The position numbers and the translations under genes were made by a program. A stretch of DNA of 64,000 bases, taken from assembly GCA_036521075.1 (NCBI GenBank), contig DATDIL010000062.1:1-64000 (forward strand). Reading direction: 5' to 3'. Below, one piece after another: positions 60,799 to 64,000 of this stretch. How positions within the stretch are numbered: position 1 is the first letter of the stretch; the number at the start of each line of letters is the position of its first letter. Origin of the DNA: DAIDKA01 sp036521075 (GTDB lineage Bacteria; Pseudomonadota; Gammaproteobacteria; Steroidobacterales; Steroidobacteraceae). Under the pieces are notes generated by a model. That model saw only the letters and a program-made list of their open reading frames with translations, was not told the DNA's origin and ran no database searches.

Positions 60799-62874
60799 TC
60801 AAAGACATTTCAACCGCCCCGCCTCCCACCGGCACTCATCCGGCGGTCCGTACTGCCGCCAGTACTGAACCAGACCCAGGCGCGCAGCAAAGGCCTGAAA
60901 GCGCGGGTCTTGACGGAACGGCCGCATGCTGTCCGACCATAGTCGCTGGTTGCGGTGGTTAATCGCGCCGGCAGCGAGCGCATCCAGGCAACGACCTGCC
61001 ATGTCGTAAGCGACATCCAGCTCCCCCAGCAGTGCAATGGCGTAGCTGCTTTGCAGGCACGGCGTGGCATTGGCGATTTTTTCGGAATCCAAGTGCCGCG
61101 CGCGCGTCGGCGGGTACAGCCGCGCAGCAGCTGCCATGGCCGCCGGCTTGCTGCCGGGATCGGCCAAGGCACCGTAGACCCGTAGCACGATCTCCCGGGT
61201 GCGGGCCTCGTCAGGGTCAGCGCCATTCAGAAAGTCCGCAGCTGCGGAGGCGGCTTCCGCAAAGCGGCCAGAACGAAATGCAGCTTGTTCGTAAACGGTG
61301 TCGAAACTCGTGTGCGGCAAACCCAGGTCCTCGGCAAGGCGCATGGACTTGAGGGCATCCGCATCGCGCCCGAGTAGCGATTGGGAAAATGACCGCAACA
61401 TGATCACGGCCAGGTTGGCTGGCGCCAATCGATAAGCTTGGTCGTATTCGGCCAGCGACGCACGCAGTTGTCCGACTTCATCAAGCAGATAGCCTTCGAC
61501 CAAGTGGGTGTTCGCATCATCCGGACTGAGCGACACGGCCCGCCGGCCGTAGTCCTCCGCCTCCAGCCAATGACCGCGCAAGCGCGAGACATTTGACAGC
61601 ACGTCCTGAGATTCCGCGAGGGTGGGGTCCAGCAAATATGCCCGTCTCGCGACACGCTCCGCCGCGGCGACGTTTTCGATGGGCTGGATTCCACTTTCCC
61701 CTGACAGCACCAATGCAGTTCCCATTCGCGCATATGCGGGCGCCAATGCAGAATCACGCGCTACTGCTGCCCGCAAGTACTCCACCGCGCGCTGGAAGCC
61801 CTGCGGTGTCGGGCGCGCCAGGGCCGCCTCGCCCTGCAGATAGAAGTCATACGCCTCGATGTTGCCGGTTCGGGAGATTGGTGCAATTGCTGCCGACGAG
61901 GCAGTGCCGATTCTCGCTTCGAGCGCCTTCACAATCGCTGCGGCCAGATCGTCCTGCAGCTGAAACAGATCCGTGAAACTGCGATCGTAACTCTGTGACC
62001 ACAGGTGCAGGCCGTCCTGGGCGTTGATCAACTCTGCAGTGATGCGAACCCGGGCTCCGGCTTCGCGGACACTGCCCTCGAGTATCGTGCCCACGCCCAG
62101 ATCAGCGGCAATCCGGCGCACGTCGATGTTGCGGCCCTGGTACGCGAACGACGAGGTCCGGGCCGGCACCTTCAACCCCGGCACTCGCGCCAGCATGTTG
62201 ATGACCTGCTCTGCCATGCCCTCGCCGAGATAGTCCTTGGTCGGATCCCCGGTCAGATTGACGAAGGGCAGTACGGCCACTGCGGTGCGCGGTTCGACAA
62301 CGCCCGGGTTCGTTTTCTGCGCCAATGCCTGGGCCCGGGACCCCGAGACATCACGGTGCCAGTAGTATCCGGGTATCGCGACCGCCAGCACCGCCAGGCA
62401 GAGTAACGCTGTCAGATACCACTGTCTGGGAATGCGTCTCGCAGTGGGGCCGGTCGATCCGGGAACGGAACTTGAGGATTCGCTTTCGGCTGTGACGGCC
62501 GGTGCTACCAGGCGGTACCCGCGCCCGCGGACTCCCGCGATATAGCGCGGCCGGTCGGCATCATCCCCGAGCGCCCGGCGCAGGATCTTGATGCGCTGAG
62601 TGACTGCTTCCGGGCCAACGATGAGCCCTGGCCACACCTGACGCATCAGCTCATCGATGGAGACTACCTCCGAGGCCGCCCGGACAAGAACCAGGAACAG
62701 GTCAAAAGACAGGCCGGCGGCCAGGAGCTCTGTGTTGGATCGCAGTACGCGGCGCCTGGTTACGTCGATCTGCAGATCCCCGACTTTGTAAGCGCTGGCC
62801 GTGGCGGCCGTCGCGGATGACTTGGCGGCTTCGATGATTTTGGGCACAAATGTGTCGATTGGGGTGCGATCCAC
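60799..62874 (-). CDS. CadC-like winged-helix regulator with membrane helix, TolB-like domain and TPRs (copy 2)
   Basis: 691 aa with the same architecture as the protein at 45424. The winged helix contains YKVGDLQIDVTRRRVLRSN and EAVTQRIKILRRALGDDADRPRYIAGVRGRGYRLV. The membrane helix is WYLTALLCLAVLAVAIPGYYW. The TolB-like part has TAVAVLPFVNLTGDPTKDYLGEGMAEQVINMLARVPGLKVPARTSSFAYQG and TILEGSVREAGARVRITAELINAQDGLHLWSQSYDR. Next come TPRs and the shared C-terminal block SDSMRPFRQDPRFQAFAARLGLVQYWRQYGPPDECRW. It is divergent from a DUF6152 gene. Confidence 0.9.
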   Translation of the reverse strand: MDRTPIDTFVPKIIEAAKSSATAATASAYKVGDLQIDVTRRRVLRSNTELLAAGLSFDLFLVLVRAASEVVSIDELMRQVWPGLIVGPEAVTQRIKILRRALGDDADRPRYIAGVRGRGYRLVAPAVTAESESSSSVPGSTGPTARRIPRQWYLTALLCLAVLAVAIPGYYWHRDVSGSRAQALAQKTNPGVVEPRTAVAVLPFVNLTGDPTKDYLGEGMAEQVINMLARVPGLKVPARTSSFAYQGRNIDVRRIAADLGVGTILEGSVREAGARVRITAELINAQDGLHLWSQSYDRSFTDLFQLQDDLAAAIVKALEARIGTASSAAIAPISRTGNIEAYDFYLQGEAALARPTPQGFQRAVEYLRAAVARDSALAPAYARMGTALVLSGESGIQPIENVAAAERVARRAYLLDPTLAESQDVLSNVSRLRGHWLEAEDYGRRAVSLSPDDANTHLVEGYLLDEVGQLRASLAEYDQAYRLAPANLAVIMLRSFSQSLLGRDADALKSMRLAEDLGLPHTSFDTVYEQAAFRSGRFAEAASAAADFLNGADPDEARTREIVLRVYGALADPGSKPAAMAAAARLYPPTRARHLDSEKIANATPCLQSSYAIALLGELDVAYDMAGRCLDALAAGAINHRNQRLWSDSMRPFRQDPRFQAFAARLGLVQYWRQYGPPDECRWEAGRLKCL

Positions 62875-62977
62875 GAGACGCCTTGATTGTGTCTGCGCGC
62901 CGATTTGCCGTCAAAGACCCACAAGGTATCCGTCGCCGTCACTCGGTGTCACGGTAAATCACCCGGTGTCAGCAGAT

Positions 62978-62992
62978 TTCACCGGGATTTCA
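62978..62992. promoter_or_regulatory. Element shared by both TPR-regulator promoters (second copy)
   Basis: TTCACCGGGATTTCA begins 104 bp upstream of the copy-2 regulator start (62874), the same distance and nearly the same sequence as at 47558. The adjacent bases repeat the unit GGTGTCA twice (62945 and 62966), each followed by an (A/T)TCACC block. Confidence 0.55.
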
Positions 62993-63061
62993 TGCATTGG
63001 GCCGCCGCTGTGACGAGGATTGCAGCCGGCAGCTGATTGTCAGCACAGGAGAGGTCTCGCA

Positions 63062-63490
63062 ATGCACACTTGTTGCCATAATCCAAGCCGGTTGGCGCAC
63101 TCGCCCCCGAAGCGGGCCTTGAACCGGCGCCTGGCGATCCTGTTCAAGGCTTTCGGGCTGCTGATAGCCCTCCCTGCTGCGGCGCATCATTCTTTCGCGA
63201 TGTTCGACAATCACAAGGCGCAGACGCTCGTGGGCACTGTGAAGGAGTTCCAGTGGACGAATCCGCACTGTTTTATCCAGTTGCTCGTACCCATGGGGAA
63301 TAGCACCGCCGAGTGGAGCGTCGAAATGGGGTCGACGGCCGCTTTGTACCGGCTGGGATGGCGACCGAACGCTATTGAACCCGGCGCCAGGATTACGGTG
63401 GTCATTCACCCAATGCGGGATGGTACAGCCGGCGGTTCCTTCGTATCGGCGGTTGCACCGAACGGCAGGCCGATCGGCGCCCATAACTGA
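63062..63490 (+). CDS. DUF6152 family exported protein
   Basis: 142 aa from ATG 63062, chosen for the AGGAGAGG ribosome site. A basic N-terminal stretch is followed by a hydrophobic segment (LAILFKAFGLLIALPAAAHH). The mature part begins HHSFAMFDNHKAQTLVGTVKEFQWTNPHCFIQLLV and ends with GGSFVSAVAPNGRPIG, the DUF6152 pattern. It is probably periplasmic. It is divergent from the copy-2 regulator and couples with the next gene, whose start overlaps or nearly meets its stop. Function is unknown. Confidence 0.88.
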   Translation: MHTCCHNPSRLAHSPPKRALNRRLAILFKAFGLLIALPAAAHHSFAMFDNHKAQTLVGTVKEFQWTNPHCFIQLLVPMGNSTAEWSVEMGSTAALYRLGWRPNAIEPGARITVVIHPMRDGTAGGSFVSAVAPNGRPIGAHN

Positions 63491-63501
63491 TGGAGATGGC
63501 A

Positions 63502-64000
63502 ATGACGAACAACAAGGCAATGATTCCCCGCACGCTCGCGGCGCTTGTGACGTGCCTGTGCTTCACGTGCGCGCACTCCGCGGAAAATTCCAGGCAGCGC
63601 GTGCGCGCGTTCGCCGCACTGCCCGACTGGACCGGCTTCTGGGAGTGGAAAGAGGATTCCAATCTGAGGGATCCCTCCGGGGACATCGGAGTCGACGGTG
63701 CGATACGGCTAATCGCAAGAACGAAGCTTGCGGCTCCGCCTCCGTACAACGCTGCCTGGAATGCGCAATACAGTGCCGGCGTGGCGGCACAGATGGTCCA
63801 TCGAAGGACCGGTCAGGCAGACGAAAGCGACAAGGGCTGCTGGTTCGGCTTTCCCGTGCAGATGGAGGCGCTGGATGAAACATTTCAGATGATGGTCACA
63901 CCCGAGGAAACCATGATTGTCTTCGAAAGACTCGCCGTACGGCATATCTACACCGATGGTCGGGCGCATCCGCGGGGGACGGATCTGTGGCCGACGGCTG
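63502..64000 (+). CDS. Exported hypothetical protein, continues past the window end (partial)
   Basis: The frame is open from ATG 63490 (overlapping the DUF6152 stop as TGATG) or ATG 63502 (GGAG at 63492-63495) to the last base. A signal peptide (ALVTCLCFTCAHS) is followed by ALPDWTGFWEWKEDSN. Farther on are GCWFGFPVQMEALDETFQMMVTPEETMIVFE and VRHIYTDGRAHPRGTDLWPT. The TDGRxHP...DLWPT pattern recurs in proteins next to DUF6152 genes, so the pair is probably one operon. The C terminus is missing. Confidence 0.8.
   Translation, partial: MTNNKAMIPRTLAALVTCLCFTCAHSAENSRQRVRAFAALPDWTGFWEWKEDSNLRDPSGDIGVDGAIRLIARTKLAAPPPYNAAWNAQYSAGVAAQMVHRRTGQADESDKGCWFGFPVQMEALDETFQMMVTPEETMIVFERLAVRHIYTDGRAHPRGTDLWPTA

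Noticed and set aside
60637..60942. 101-codon plus-strand frame downstream of the truncated TPR gene
   Set aside because: Arg/Pro-rich, overlaps the end of the copy-2 regulator on the other strand, and has no domain.
1..64000. tRNA, rRNA, CRISPR arrays, insertion sequences, prophage or integrase sites
   Set aside because: None was seen by eye: no transposase or integrase frame, no regular spacer-repeat pattern, and no cloverleaf-like sequence with a TTCRANTC-type arm in the gaps. A dedicated RNA search was not possible.

Overview
GC-rich bacterial chromosome with genes on both strands. The gene types suggest a free-living gammaproteobacterium, perhaps near Steroidobacteraceae/Nevskiales: winged-helix/TolB-like/TPR regulators, a FecI/FecR pair, a DUF6152 gene, a PQQ dehydrogenase with a fused cytochrome c domain, Kup, SecD and a lipase maturation factor. 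The lineage is inferred from family content only. I see no rRNA, tRNA, CRISPR array, insertion sequence or prophage.

Layout. 0-5.3 kb: a membrane-anchored TPR protein, an old-yellow-enzyme oxidoreductase, kup and a DUF1289 protein. 5.4-15.4 kb: a solitary secD, a PQQ-cytochrome c dehydrogenase with a DxD (lanthanide-type) motif, small enzymes, and two tandem YncE-like propellers. 15.6-24.9 kb: an M13 peptidase, a DUF4382 lipoprotein, a kinase-like protein, YaeQ, and a VOC protein beside a decayed ArsR regulator. 25.3-34.8 kb: an excisionase-type HTH protein, a VOC protein and topoisomerase IB. They are followed by a FecI/FecR pair that heads two TPR paralogues and one unknown exported protein. 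35-43.6 kb: a cupin, an NTF2-like protein, a beta-lactamase-family hydrolase, a PadR/permease-prefix pair, a gamma-glutamyltransferase, an esterase and a GFA protein. 43.6-45.3 kb: a decayed surface-protein fragment, then a DAHP synthase preceded by an aromatic leader peptide and attenuator. 45.4-64 kb: two paralogous transmembrane winged-helix regulators, each divergent from an exported or membrane protein. Between them lie hydrolases, a disrupted acyl-CoA synthetase, an argS, a BlaI/M56-peptidase pair fused to ankyrin repeats, a lipase maturation factor, an orphan CcdA-like antitoxin and a truncated TPR gene.

Best candidates for new biology. (1) The FecI/FecR locus has no TonB-dependent receptor nearby. 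Instead it heads three exported proteins, each with a TonB-box-like EEVTVTARR segment after its signal peptide. (2) The attenuator at 44027-44176 has a Tyr-Tyr-Phe-Trp-Phe-Tyr-Phe leader and mutually exclusive pairings. (3) A shared 15-bp element lies exactly 104 bp upstream of both TPR-regulator genes. (4) A BlaI-type repressor is paired with an M56 peptidase whose sensor region is ankyrin repeats. Several genes show decay: the ArsR remnant, a fecR remnant, the acyl-CoA synthetase with a direct-repeat deletion, and the 5'-truncated TPR gene.
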